From a virus: a stretch of DNA of 24,712 nucleotides. Below are positions 7,333 to 14,489 of the stretch, piece after piece. The notes under the pieces were generated by a model. That model was not told where the DNA came from. It saw only the letters and a program-made list of their open reading frames with translations, and did no database searches. A program made the position numbers and the translations under genes. The DNA lies in the IMG/VR virus record IMGVR_UViG_3300031772_000269, positions 1 to 24,712 of that record. The stretch is one strand, 5' to 3'. Each line of letters begins with the position of its first letter. The first letter of the stretch is position 1.

Positions 7333-7719
7333 TTAAGGTGCTGCTGTTGTTGTTGTTGTTGTTGTTGTAGAACCTTGTAATAGTAAATATTTACCAATAA
7401 TGCCAAATTCCACAATTCCAGCAGTTGCAATAGATGAAACATCAGTTTTAGTGGATAAATTTACCCCTAATACTGTTACCCCATTAATAGGCACCTCTGG
7501 TGCAGGCAATAATTGCCCTGTAATTGAACCATCATCGTTTGTAGTACTAAAACTAACCGTTCCAGATGTACCTACAAATTGAACTACTGCTGAATCCCAT
7601 CCAGATAAATCTTGATAGAAATTGTTATTAGCATTAAAAGATTCAGTTGCATCTACAACTGTACTAATTTTTGAGCTAAATTTCTGTAGTCTTATTAAAA
7701 GTTTACTTACCGTTGCCAT
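7333..7719 (-). CDS. Small beta-rich protein with Thr-Ala-Ala-Pro tail
   Basis: A 128-residue protein starting MATVSKLLIRLQKFSSKIST. The body (1-117) is a predicted beta-sandwich with alternating hydrophobic residues, for example WDSAVVQFVGTSGTVSFSTT at about 41-60 and GVTVLGVNLSTKTDVSSIA at about 80-98. The last 11 residues are eight Thr then Ala-Ala-Pro. The body does not obviously align with the neighbouring 119-residue protein, yet both end in the same low-complexity tail. They therefore look like two exposed parts of one structure, or they share an assembly signal. It begins 23 bases after the portal stop and is followed by the 119-residue gene after 19 bases. A head decoration or fibre role is inferred from position between portal and scaffold; no enzyme motif is seen. 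Confidence 0.6.
   Translation of the reverse strand: MATVSKLLIRLQKFSSKISTVVDATESFNANNNFYQDLSGWDSAVVQFVGTSGTVSFSTTNDDGSITGQLLPAPEVPINGVTVLGVNLSTKTDVSSIATAGIVEFGIIGKYLLLQGSTTTTTTTTAAP
7336..7368 (-). repeat. Threonine-codon microsatellite, second copy
   Basis: Thirty-three bases encode eight Thr plus Ala-Ala-Pro at the very end of the 128-residue protein, the same kind of repeat as at 6957-7043. On the plus strand it is a run of TTG/GTT triplets. Confidence 0.8.
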
Positions 7720-7742
7720 TTTTATTTATTTTAAGTTTTTAT

Positions 7743-7910
7743 TTATTGTTGTTGCATTTGTTGTTCCATCATCATTTGTTGCTCTTCTGGTGACATCTGT
7801 TCACCTTCTTGGCCTTGTTCTTGTCCCATACCTTGCTGTTGCATTTCAGCTTGTTGTTGCTGTTGCATTTGTTGCTGTTGCTGCATTAATGCTTGTTCTT
7901 GTTGTTGATT
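7743..7910 (-). repeat. Glutamine-codon-rich low-complexity stretch in portal C-terminus
   Basis: CAA/CAG and ATG codons dominate the last part of the portal gene, seen on the plus strand as TTG/TTGCTG triplets. Runs of five Gln alternate with Met and Glu. It is a simple-sequence region likely to vary in length between relatives. Confidence 0.75.
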
Positions 7911-10169
7911 TTGAACAGTAATTGGAACTGTTACATTTTGTAACATACTCATAACTAATTGTTGCAATTCAGCCGGAACTGGTATATTTGCTTTTGCTAA
8001 ATCAAAGACTCCTTGCAATATGATTTCTTTTTCTTTAGTTAATGATTTTTGTTGTTCTATAGCAGAATCAGCTTGCATTTTAGCTTGTATGCTTGCTTGT
8101 TGAGCTTCAGCGTTTTGTTGACTATTATTAGAAGCATTTTCTTGCTCTGTTTTAATATATCTCTTTTGAGCTTGTCTAAAATATAATTCACCCAATTCTA
8201 CATTTTCTTTAGCCATTCTCATTGCTTTAAATGGATCTAAATATACTACAAATTGAGGATTTGATGCAATTGCATTGTTTATCATACCCTGCAAGTTTGC
8301 TAAATCATAATCAGTAGGTAACATTTTAATTGTTGCAAGAAAATTTCTATCTACAACATCTTGTTCATTCAATAAATTTCTATATCTTTTAGCACCATAA
8401 GTTACACTTTTATTTATTAAACATGCAACTTTTTTAGCTGTTTCTTCCATTACATATATATAAGCATCATACATATATTCAGTAGCATTATTAGCCAATT
8501 GCCTAGATGCTTGAATATTAGAAGCTGAAACTCTAGGTTGAGCAGCCTGACTCATTAAATTAGGATCTTCACCTAATTCATCTTTTAATACTTGATAATG
8601 AAATTGGTATAATTGAATTAACGCATTTAATTGAGGCGCAAATCCTGTATTAGCTAATTCTGTAATTGGAACAGGTATTCTATTTCCCTCGGCATCTCTA
8701 CCACGATAATAAAGTTTACCTGTTTGTTCCCATATTCTTTGAACATCTAATGGTTTAACAGAATCGCCCAATCCTAAATCTAACTCTTGCATTGCATCAA
8801 CATCTATAGCAGCACCTGCCGGCACCATCTTAGCTACCAACTGTTGAATTTTCAATCTTGATAAAATCATTTGTTCAATAGGCTCTTCAATTTTTTCAGG
8901 TACAGCTACATTACGCATGTCATAAGGATCATACATATAAAAGCTATAAGAAAATTCTGCATTACCTATTTCTTTTGGATCTTGTGGGCGAATCATATTC
9001 TTTTTAATATCCCACTTAATCATCTTTTGAGTAACTGGACAATATACACCTTCGTATATATTCCACTTTTTCTCTTCTAAATATTGTTGATTATCGTCTA
9101 ATTTTTCAGGTTTGCCTTTTCTAATTATAGTGCTACCATTTTTCTTTGTTTTGGTAACAGTATATCCATCAGAATCTAATGTTTTAATTTCAAATTGCAT
9201 TAAATCAATATTCCATTCATCATAAGGTCTTAACCAAGCAACATTCCAATCTTGCATCCACTTAATCTTATCTGTTAATTGGTATTCTTTTGATGATTGA
9301 GCTAAAGCAAAAATATCTTCTTCACTTAAACTACCGCCATTTGCTTTACCATATCTTGCTCTTATTTCACTAATCTTCATTGATAAAATATGACCTCTAT
9401 AAGTAGTATCTCTAAAATCAGGAAAATCAGAATAAGAATAAATTGCATTTTCTGGACGAATCCATTGAACATGGACTTCACCTTCTTCATCCATCCAAGT
9501 ATAAGTACATACTAATCCAACCTCTGCTGAATCGTGTAGCAACCTTTGCTTTAAAACATCATTCCATCCATTAGCCTCAAAAACATTATTACAAGTAATG
9601 CTATATAATATTTCTTCTGGTAAATGATTAAACTCCATAATCCATTGATCTAATTCATCTTTATCTTCAGCTATAAATTGATCTTTGGGTATAATTGGAA
9701 CGCCAGATGCTTGTTGTAAATAAGCAAGTGTTTCTTTATTTTGATACATATACTCAGCTTCATCTGCTGCTCTTTGTTTCATCATTGATGAAGTTGTATC
9801 TGTTGCCGTAACTGTAACTTTTTCTTTTCTACTCATCCATGATCCAACTAATCTTGCAACAATTGTATTACCAATAATAATTGATTTCCAATTAATATTT
9901 ACAAAGTTAGCTTTACTATTCATTTCCAAACGATCCATAAACACACTCATGTCTATTTTACCATTTGCTATTTGTCTATTTTTTCTAAATCTATTATTTC
10001 TTAACCAAAAATAAGTTTGGTTTCCGTAAATTGTAGAATAGATGCTTTGTGCAACATTTTTACCATATGTAAAATCTTTTTTAGATGCTACATCTGTAGT
10101 GATTTGAAACTTTTTTAAAGCTTGGCCATCACTATTTGCTGCCGATATTGATAAAGGACTATCTGCCAA
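7743..10169 (-). CDS. Portal protein
   Basis: An 808-residue protein directly after TerL. The start is TTG at 10167-10169: an in-frame TAA lies four codons upstream and no ATG lies between, while the N-terminus reads (M)ADSPLSISAANSDGQALKKF. Portal-like content includes a helical N-terminal wing, VNINWKSIIIGNTIVARLVGSWMSRKEKV (about 93-121, given here in outline), many Trp/Tyr in the middle, and the segment around RVSASNIQASRQLANNATEY followed by a long helical stem/crown. Residues from about 735 to 808 are a Gln/Met/Glu-rich tail, presumably disordered inside the capsid. The length matches the large portals of crassvirus-like phages. The portal forms the dodecameric DNA entry ring and binds TerL and the ring proteins. 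A TAnnTTTG promoter lies just upstream, so the portal-to-capsid group can be transcribed separately from terL. Confidence 0.82.
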   Translation of the reverse strand: MADSPLSISAANSDGQALKKFQITTDVASKKDFTYGKNVAQSIYSTIYGNQTYFWLRNNRFRKNRQIANGKIDMSVFMDRLEMNSKANFVNINWKSIIIGNTIVARLVGSWMSRKEKVTVTATDTTSSMMKQRAADEAEYMYQNKETLAYLQQASGVPIIPKDQFIAEDKDELDQWIMEFNHLPEEILYSITCNNVFEANGWNDVLKQRLLHDSAEVGLVCTYTWMDEEGEVHVQWIRPENAIYSYSDFPDFRDTTYRGHILSMKISEIRARYGKANGGSLSEEDIFALAQSSKEYQLTDKIKWMQDWNVAWLRPYDEWNIDLMQFEIKTLDSDGYTVTKTKKNGSTIIRKGKPEKLDDNQQYLEEKKWNIYEGVYCPVTQKMIKWDIKKNMIRPQDPKEIGNAEFSYSFYMYDPYDMRNVAVPEKIEEPIEQMILSRLKIQQLVAKMVPAGAAIDVDAMQELDLGLGDSVKPLDVQRIWEQTGKLYYRGRDAEGNRIPVPITELANTGFAPQLNALIQLYQFHYQVLKDELGEDPNLMSQAAQPRVSASNIQASRQLANNATEYMYDAYIYVMEETAKKVACLINKSVTYGAKRYRNLLNEQDVVDRNFLATIKMLPTDYDLANLQGMINNAIASNPQFVVYLDPFKAMRMAKENVELGELYFRQAQKRYIKTEQENASNNSQQNAEAQQASIQAKMQADSAIEQQKSLTKEKEIILQGVFDLAKANIPVPAELQQLVMSMLQNVTVPITVQNQQQEQALMQQQQQMQQQQQAEMQQQGMGQEQGQEGEQMSPEEQQMMMEQQMQQQ

Positions 10170-10188
10170 TTTGATTGTATTTTATTGT

Positions 10189-10196
10189 CAAATATA
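10189..10196 (-). promoter_or_regulatory. Leftward promoter (-7 element) for the portal-capsid group
   Basis: The minus strand reads TATATTTGA, matching TAnnTTTG, 19 bases upstream of the TTG start of portal. The -33 region holds only a weak TTTA. The perfect inverted repeat at 10196-10216 touches the element, so binding of a regulator there could control it. Confidence 0.45.
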
Positions 10197-10216
10197 CTAA
10201 ATATTAAGAATTTAGT
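10196..10216. repeat. Perfect inverted repeat between terL and portal
   Basis: ACTAAAT (10196-10202) and ATTTAGT (10210-10216) are exact inverted copies around a 7-base loop. The stem is AT-only and there is no T-run on the minus strand, so it is a poor terminator. Its position right upstream of a -7 element fits an operator better. Confidence 0.5.
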
Positions 10217-10227
10217 AAAATTTTTAA

Positions 10228-12276
10228 TTAATTGAACATTGGAACATAACTTTTAACAAGTGGTTCTCTTTTAATTTGCTTCTGAATTGGCTCCATTAAA
10301 CAAACAATTAACATTAAAAATGATACCGTAATGTCATAATCTGTTCTATTATTTGGATCAAATTTTTTAGCATCTTCAAGTAGATTTTCAAAATCTATAG
10401 AATCTATGTGAGATTCAAAATACATAATTCCCACATCAGCTTGTTTTGTTAAACTAAACGGAGTTGTAGGGAATCCTTTGTGCCTATCTGCTGTTTCTCT
10501 TTTAGATGGATCTATGGTTGAAATTGGGTATGAACCAAGATAACCAACTCTACCTCTATCTCTGAAATAGGATAAATAATCATCACTATTATGCTCGTAC
10601 CATGCTTGATAACCGTAAAATTCAGCAGCTAAAAGCACTTGTTCATGCAATGTTTCTTTAACTTGTGGCCTACCGTATAGATGACCTATAGCCTTACCGG
10701 TTTGCTCTGGATTTAATAAATCATACCTTCTACCTATCCAAGCTGAAGCTTTTGATCCATATTTACCCCCCTGACTATTACTATAGCCGTCAATTGCTAT
10801 TGCACCATCTGAAACTCTTCCTGGCTTTCTAGTTTTTACATCAAATGTGTGTTTATTTTCTTCTCCAGGATTTGGGAATTGTGTAATTACCCAATGAAAA
10901 TCCTCTTCTTTATCATTAATATTTCTCCACCTAACTATTTGATCTATATCTCTATAGAACATAATGTGCCTTTTTAAAACAGGGTTTTCTTTTAAATATT
11001 GCTCTCTAGCCCCAATATTAATTACATTAAATATACACTTGTCAGAATCTGTGCTAAATGCCTCATCTATAGTTAATGGTTCTTTTCTAACACGAGCAGA
11101 TAGGGCTCTTGAGTTATTCTTAACTGTTTCCCTATCAGCTAAAATCATATCTAAAGTCTTATTTTCATCAGGGAAACCAAAGTCATCAAAGTTTCTTGTA
11201 CGTTTTGCAGACATGAAAAATCTATAAAGTCCACTTGATGTTGTACCGTTTTCTTGTCTTTTATCTTGATTACTTTCCTCCCATAATAATTTAAAAGCAT
11301 CTTGAACACCATCTTTTTCGGTAGTTAATTTCTCTACTGTTGTGGTATATAAGGCTTTACCAATAATTTTACCCTCATCATCTAGCAAACAATAACGCAC
11401 AACCTCGTGCCTATCATAGACATTTACTTCTGTTGTCTTACCACACTCGTCAGCAACATATCTATGTAATTTTTGTCCATCATAAGCAACTGTATCTGCT
11501 GATTGATGGTCAATTATTGATCCTAATTCATCTTTATCTACGCTATCCTCTGCTTTTCTACCTCTTACATTCGTTTTTTGGAATCTCATTTCAGTCTTAG
11601 GATTAACACCCAAAGACATATCATATTCTGGTCTAAAAAACTTAGGAAGCCTTCTAAATGGATTTACCACAGTTTTAGCAAAGAATTTTTTAGCATCAGA
11701 TCCAGTTTTAGACTGAATCCCACCGTTTGTCATCTTAGTTCTAGTAATATATTCGGAAACAAATAACCCAGCAACAAATGACTTACCAAAACGCCTTTTA
11801 GTTACTTCTAGCATCCCCATACATAATGTATCTTGGATGCAATAGTCCATAAAATAAAATTTTTCTAAGTCTGGCATCCTAAATTTAGGATAACCAATAT
11901 CTATGGGCCACCATTGTAAATATAGATAATGCAAACCAGTTAAAAATGTAGGAGTACCATTATTCATATACCAAAATCCATTTAATCTTCTATCCCACTC
12001 TTGTTTTTTATAATCTTCTAATCTTTCGTCATAAAACTCTGTTTCATCATCTTTTTTCTTTTTATCAAATTCATCCCACTTCTTCATTGTATCTTGGTAC
12101 CAATCTGGTAACATTATTCTTTTCCAATATTGTTCTGACTCAATTTCAGATCTTTTATATACTCCCCTAAATTCTACTTGTTTTGTAATTATATTAAATA
12201 CATATCCTTCAGGAGGTAAATTGCAAAGCAACCCCTGTATATTTACGACACTACCACCTTCAATTTTATCGTACAT
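10228..12276 (-). CDS. terL: Terminase large subunit (ATPase-nuclease)
   Basis: A 682-residue DNA packaging motor. The N-terminal ATPase has a deviant Walker A, TKRRFGKSF (about 159-167), of the Arg-rich type found in many terminases; a Walker B, HRYVADE (about 271-277), with catalytic Glu; and a coupling motif YTTTVEK (about 310-316). The C-terminal RNase-H-like nuclease shows its acidic residues in AIAIDGY (D about 496), in LLAAEFYG...YEHN (E about 552 and/or 561), and in RTDYDIT (D about 646/648). The N-terminal FLTGLHYLYLQWWPID (about 111-126) resembles the adenine-binding region of large Bacteroidota phage terminases. It is 2 bases after a small coiled-coil gene and 58 bases before portal. 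In the virion cycle it docks on the portal and pumps DNA. All required residues are present, so it looks functional. Confidence 0.93.
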   Translation of the reverse strand: MYDKIEGGSVVNIQGLLCNLPPEGYVFNIITKQVEFRGVYKRSEIESEQYWKRIMLPDWYQDTMKKWDEFDKKKKDDETEFYDERLEDYKKQEWDRRLNGFWYMNNGTPTFLTGLHYLYLQWWPIDIGYPKFRMPDLEKFYFMDYCIQDTLCMGMLEVTKRRFGKSFVAGLFVSEYITRTKMTNGGIQSKTGSDAKKFFAKTVVNPFRRLPKFFRPEYDMSLGVNPKTEMRFQKTNVRGRKAEDSVDKDELGSIIDHQSADTVAYDGQKLHRYVADECGKTTEVNVYDRHEVVRYCLLDDEGKIIGKALYTTTVEKLTTEKDGVQDAFKLLWEESNQDKRQENGTTSSGLYRFFMSAKRTRNFDDFGFPDENKTLDMILADRETVKNNSRALSARVRKEPLTIDEAFSTDSDKCIFNVINIGAREQYLKENPVLKRHIMFYRDIDQIVRWRNINDKEEDFHWVITQFPNPGEENKHTFDVKTRKPGRVSDGAIAIDGYSNSQGGKYGSKASAWIGRRYDLLNPEQTGKAIGHLYGRPQVKETLHEQVLLAAEFYGYQAWYEHNSDDYLSYFRDRGRVGYLGSYPISTIDPSKRETADRHKGFPTTPFSLTKQADVGIMYFESHIDSIDFENLLEDAKKFDPNNRTDYDITVSFLMLIVCLMEPIQKQIKREPLVKSYVPMFN

Positions 12277-12278
12277 AA

Positions 12279-12665
12279 TTAATATCTTTTACCAGCTAAT
12301 TCACCAACGGCATCAGCCATATTCTCTGGTGAAAATGGTTTTTTAACTTGAGCAGTTTCTTTTTTTTCTTCTTTTAAATCCACACCTATTCCTGCAATAA
12401 CGCCAAGTGATTTAATTGCAGTTGATACCCCTTCTGCATCTGTCCAAATTTTTTGCAATCTATCAAATGTCTTATCTTTTGGATCTTCTATCATTGTGCT
12501 AGTTAATTTGTTATCATTTAACAAATCAGCCATTTCATTAGCTTTCCTTTGTAAGCTATAATATAATTTACCAACCCCATCTTGCTCATAATAATTATTT
12601 TTACTTTGCAAAAATGCTATTTGTTTCTCTAAATCTTTTATTTTAGCCTCTAATTCTGTTGACAT
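12279..12665 (-). CDS. Coiled-coil protein before TerL, possible small terminase
   Basis: A 128-residue hydrophilic protein. It begins with a clear coiled coil, LEAKIKDLEKQIAFLQSKNN (about 4-23), continues with a long helical part (YSLQRKANEMADLLND, about 36-51) and ends with a charged tail AELAGKRY-like (VGELAGKRY). It lies immediately upstream of terL in the same transcript, where many phages encode the small terminase subunit, which is often of this size and has a coiled-coil oligomerisation region. Against this, no helix-turn-helix for DNA recognition can be picked out. The one-base TAATG overlap with the preceding gene and 2-base gap to terL mean the three genes are one translational unit. 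The function is therefore a guess from position; the coding status is firm. Confidence 0.6.
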   Translation of the reverse strand: MSTELEAKIKDLEKQIAFLQSKNNYYEQDGVGKLYYSLQRKANEMADLLNDNKLTSTMIEDPKDKTFDRLQKIWTDAEGVSTAIKSLGVIAGIGVDLKEEKKETAQVKKPFSPENMADAVGELAGKRY

Positions 12666-13330
12666 TAAATTAATTTTTTAGCATCTGAAGTATTATAACC
12701 AACCAATAATTCGCCATTTTTAACTTTATTAGTAAATTCATGCTCAATTGAAATTACCTCATTTCTATCATTACCTTCTGGATAATATCTTAATCTTATA
12801 ATTTTACCCTCAGTGCCATCGTCATCTTGATAAATAATCTCGTAATCGCTAGATATTACTGTTCCAACTACATTCCCTTCTAATTCTCCACTTGTAACAT
12901 AAATTTTATTTTTAACCAATGCCGGCTCAACCCCCTCTAAAAAACCAGTATATGGTTCAAATATCCTTAAACCCGTAATAAAATTATTTAAAGCGTTCCA
13001 CGTGGAACCTTTTTTATCTCTCCACATAAAACACTCTTCAATTGGTATTGAAAAATATTGCATATCAGAAGATGCTTCTGCTGTAGGTCTTTGGTAATTA
13101 AAAATCTTATAAGTATCATGAGTAGCATTATGATGTATTAAAATTTCAGAACCAACTGGTATGTCTTTGGCATTTACCACTTCCGCATTAACAGGCTTAA
13201 CATAACGCATATTAAAATTATCATATACCCTTTCTAACTTAATCTTTGTGCCATCCTTAAATGTATGGCTATTTTTACTTTCTAAATCAACCTTAATGAT
13301 TACTCTATTACTTGGAGCTTTCAATTTCAT
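12665..13330 (-). CDS. First protein of the late operon, possible Cpn10-like fold
   Basis: A 221-residue protein beginning MKLKAPSNRVIIKVD. The first 110 residues recall a GroES barrel. RVIIKVD would match the first strand, DGTKIKLERVYD would lie in place of the mobile loop, NAEVVNAKDIPVGSEILIHH (about 49-68) matches the 'GEVlavG...vkvGd.Vlf' stretch, and YFSIPIEECFMW resembles the last strand. The second half (RIFEPYTGFLEG onward) is also beta-rich. A GroES-like assignment is only a hint from pattern; a virion or DNA-packaging role is equally possible from position. It is the promoter-proximal gene of the late block, 18 bases downstream of a TAnnTTTG element, and overlaps the next gene by one base (TAATG). 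Confidence 0.55.
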   Translation of the reverse strand: MKLKAPSNRVIIKVDLESKNSHTFKDGTKIKLERVYDNFNMRYVKPVNAEVVNAKDIPVGSEILIHHNATHDTYKIFNYQRPTAEASSDMQYFSIPIEECFMWRDKKGSTWNALNNFITGLRIFEPYTGFLEGVEPALVKNKIYVTSGELEGNVVGTVISSDYEIIYQDDDGTEGKIIRLRYYPEGNDRNEVISIEHEFTNKVKNGELLVGYNTSDAKKLI

Positions 13331-13348
13331 AATTTAATTAATTTAATT

Positions 13349-13378
13349 CAAAGGTAATGATTTTATTAACTTAATCAA
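13349..13378 (-). promoter_or_regulatory. Leftward late-operon promoter
   Basis: On the minus strand TTG (13378-13376) is followed after 19 bases by TACCTTTG (13356-13349), a good fit to the Bacteroidota TTTG-N19-TAnnTTTG pattern. It is 18 bases upstream of the ATG at 13330, giving a leader of about 10 bases. It would transcribe the 221-residue gene, the coiled-coil gene and terL. Confidence 0.65.
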
Positions 13379-13402
13379 TTTTAAATAAACATAAAAATAG
13401 AT

Positions 13403-13410
13403 TATATTTG
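13403..13410 (+). promoter_or_regulatory. Rightward promoter (-7 element) of the single 81-aa gene
   Basis: TATATTTGT matches TAnnTTTG; the -33 region has only TTTT (13379-13382). It is 43 bases upstream of the ATG. The untranslated leader is A-rich (ATAACAATTAAAACAAAAAC before ATG), which is typical for strongly translated Bacteroidota genes. The element lies back to back with the leftward late promoter at 13349-13378. Confidence 0.6.
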
Positions 13411-13453
13411 TACTGCCAAAAAAATATTATATAACAATTAAAACAAAAACAAA

Positions 13454-13699
13454 ATGGCAAACATTTTCGCAGTAACGGTTTTACAAAGAAACCAATACGC
13501 AACAGCAACATCAGGTGGTGTAGTATGCGCTATCCCATCTCAAGGTATTGTAGTTGTTCCTTACACAGGTGCAAACCCTGTTAATGGAGCTACTGCTAAC
13601 TCTGTAATTACTCTTCCTCCAACTGGTTTAAACCAAAGAAGCGTACAATTAATTGTAACTTCTACAGTTAACCAGGTTATTACAGCAGCAAATGCTTAG
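13454..13699 (+). CDS. Small, probably abundant beta-rich protein, isolated on the plus strand
   Basis: An 81-residue protein made mostly of Ala, Val, Thr, Asn and Gly: IFAVTVLQRNQYATATSGGV at the start, then VVCAIPSQGIVVVPYTGANP and SVQLIVTSTVNQVITAANA at the end. There is no signal peptide with a basic start, no long hydrophobic helix and almost no charge. This fits a beta-sandwich structural protein such as a head decoration protein or fibre base. It is the only rightward gene between two long leftward blocks. It has its own promoter, an A-rich leader, codons richer in C than its neighbours (GGT, AAC, CCT, ATC) and a strong terminator, all signs of high expression. Function is not recognised; an abundant virion protein is the inference. 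Confidence 0.68.
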   Translation: MANIFAVTVLQRNQYATATSGGVVCAIPSQGIVVVPYTGANPVNGATANSVITLPPTGLNQRSVQLIVTSTVNQVITAANA

Positions 13700-13705
13700 T
13701 AAATT

Positions 13706-13734
13706 AGCCCCTAGTTTTTAGGGGCTTTTTTATT
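13706..13734 (+). terminator. Strong rho-independent terminator
   Basis: AGCCCCTA (13706-13713) and TAGGGGCT (13719-13726) form a perfect 8-bp stem with a 5-base loop, followed by TTTTTTATTTT on the plus strand. It ends the 81-aa transcript 7 bases after its stop. The same bases encode the last codons (AP, K, N) and stop of the convergent 47-aa gene on the minus strand. Confidence 0.88.
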
Positions 13735-13854
13735 TTCTTTATAAACCGATTTAAGGTTTTTGTAAATTCTTTCAGCATCATCAATAGTTTTACCGGCACC
13801 TGCGGCTAATGCTACAGATAATCTTCTTAATTTTTTTGCGGCTTTGTTATTCAT
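13711..13854 (-). CDS. Small basic protein (47 aa)
   Basis: ATG at 13852-13854 to TAG at 13711-13713 encodes 47 residues beginning MNNKAAKKLRRLSVALAAGA. It is rich in Lys/Arg, with an Ala-rich helix and DDAERIYKNLKSVYKENKK. It is the last gene of the leftward replication block, 9 bases after the 40-aa gene, and its stop codon lies within the terminator stem of the convergent 81-aa gene. The basic helical nature suggests nucleic-acid or virion-DNA contact. I do not recognise a family. The coding call rests on the ATG, spacing, strand agreement and lack of other explanation for the stretch. Confidence 0.6.
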   Translation of the reverse strand: MNNKAAKKLRRLSVALAAGAGKTIDDAERIYKNLKSVYKENKKAPKN

Positions 13855-13863
13855 AATTTAATT

Positions 13864-13986
13864 TTACCTCCCCTGACCTCTATAATCTTTGGGTTTTGGA
13901 GAGTGCTTGTTATAAGTTTTTTTTGCACTACCAGTCTTTCTTTTACCAAAAGTAATTTTTCTGGAGTCTGATTTTACTTTAGCCAT
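13864..13986 (-). CDS. Small, highly basic protein (40 aa)
   Basis: ATG at 13984-13986 to TAA at 13864-13866 encodes 40 residues: MAKVKSDSRKITFGKRKTGS, then a second half ending PKDYRGQGR. Thirteen of the 40 are Lys or Arg, with His and Tyr but no hydrophobic core, so the protein is probably disordered and binds nucleic acid. Short proteins of the pattern 'ITFGKRkTGkAkK.YNKH.PKp..YRGQGR' are, as I recall, common in Bacteroidota phages, usually unnamed. It lies 1 base after the winged-helix gene. The role could be condensing packaged DNA or a ribosome- or RNA-binding function; neither is shown. Confidence 0.65.
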   Translation of the reverse strand: MAKVKSDSRKITFGKRKTGSAKKTYNKHSPKPKDYRGQGR

Positions 13987-13987
13987 T

Positions 13988-14260
13988 TTATTCGTTATTT
14001 AGGATTAATTGGTACGAATATAAGCCATTTTCTAAATATTTTTTATTCAAAATATGACTTCCGAACCTTTCTTTCCTAAAATCTCTTAATCCGGCTGAAA
14101 CAGAAGCTTCTGGAATATTGGTTATATGGGATATTTCACTCAAAGTTCTATATACCCTATCACTCATTAAGTCTTTTAATTTCAAGTGGTTTTTGGCTAA
14201 CCTTTTACCATCTCGCTCATGTATGTAATCAGATCCGTCAAATACTAATTCTTGTTGCAT
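13988..14260 (-). CDS. Winged-helix DNA-binding protein
   Basis: A 90-residue protein. Residues 30-85 fit a winged helix-turn-helix. SDRVYRTLSEISHITNIPEA (about 33-52) holds helix 1-turn-helix 2, SVSAGLRDFRKERFG (about 53-67) is the basic recognition helix, and LENGLYSYQLILN (about 76-88) is the wing and last strand. Such domains occur in phage replication and regulatory proteins. It lies in the replication block between a 74-aa gene and two small basic proteins, in tight spacing (4 and 1 bases). It may act as an origin accessory factor or late-gene regulator. DNA binding is fairly likely from the pattern; the target is unknown. Confidence 0.68.
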   Translation of the reverse strand: MQQELVFDGSDYIHERDGKRLAKNHLKLKDLMSDRVYRTLSEISHITNIPEASVSAGLRDFRKERFGSHILNKKYLENGLYSYQLILNNE

Positions 14261-14264
14261 AGCA

Positions 14265-14489
14265 TTATTTTTTGTTTTTAAAATAATCTAAATTTAATTG
14301 TCCACCATCCATGTAATTTGGGTGTACGAGTATGTCATCATCGTAAAAGTTTCTGACCATACCACTGTCGTATAATATGACTTTCCAAACAGTGTTGGTT
14401 TGGCTTCCGTAGTCAATCCAGGCAATTGCTTTTCCATATCCTAATGGTGTTTCAACGTCAATAATAGTTGTTAATTCGTGAATATACAT
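14265..14489 (-). CDS. Hypothetical protein (74 aa)
   Basis: A 74-residue protein: MYIHELTTIIDVETPLGYGK, then AIAWIDYGSQTNTVWKVILY and a Tyr/Asp-rich end. It is beta-rich, resembling an SH3-like or small barrel fold (alternating strands with Gly turns, 'GYGKAIAWIDYG..tnt.WkVil'). I do not recognise a family. Its start overlaps the SSB stop in TAATG, so it is translated with SSB. Proteins of this kind in phage replication blocks may be DNA-binding accessory or inhibitor proteins, but that is not supported beyond position. Confidence 0.6.
   Translation of the reverse strand: MYIHELTTIIDVETPLGYGKAIAWIDYGSQTNTVWKVILYDSGMVRNFYDDDILVHPNYMDGGQLNLDYFKNKK

Noticed and set aside
6957-7368. Possible CRISPR array from regularly repeated triplets
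   Set aside because: The repeats are in-frame Thr/Ala/Pro codons without spacers; it is a coding microsatellite.
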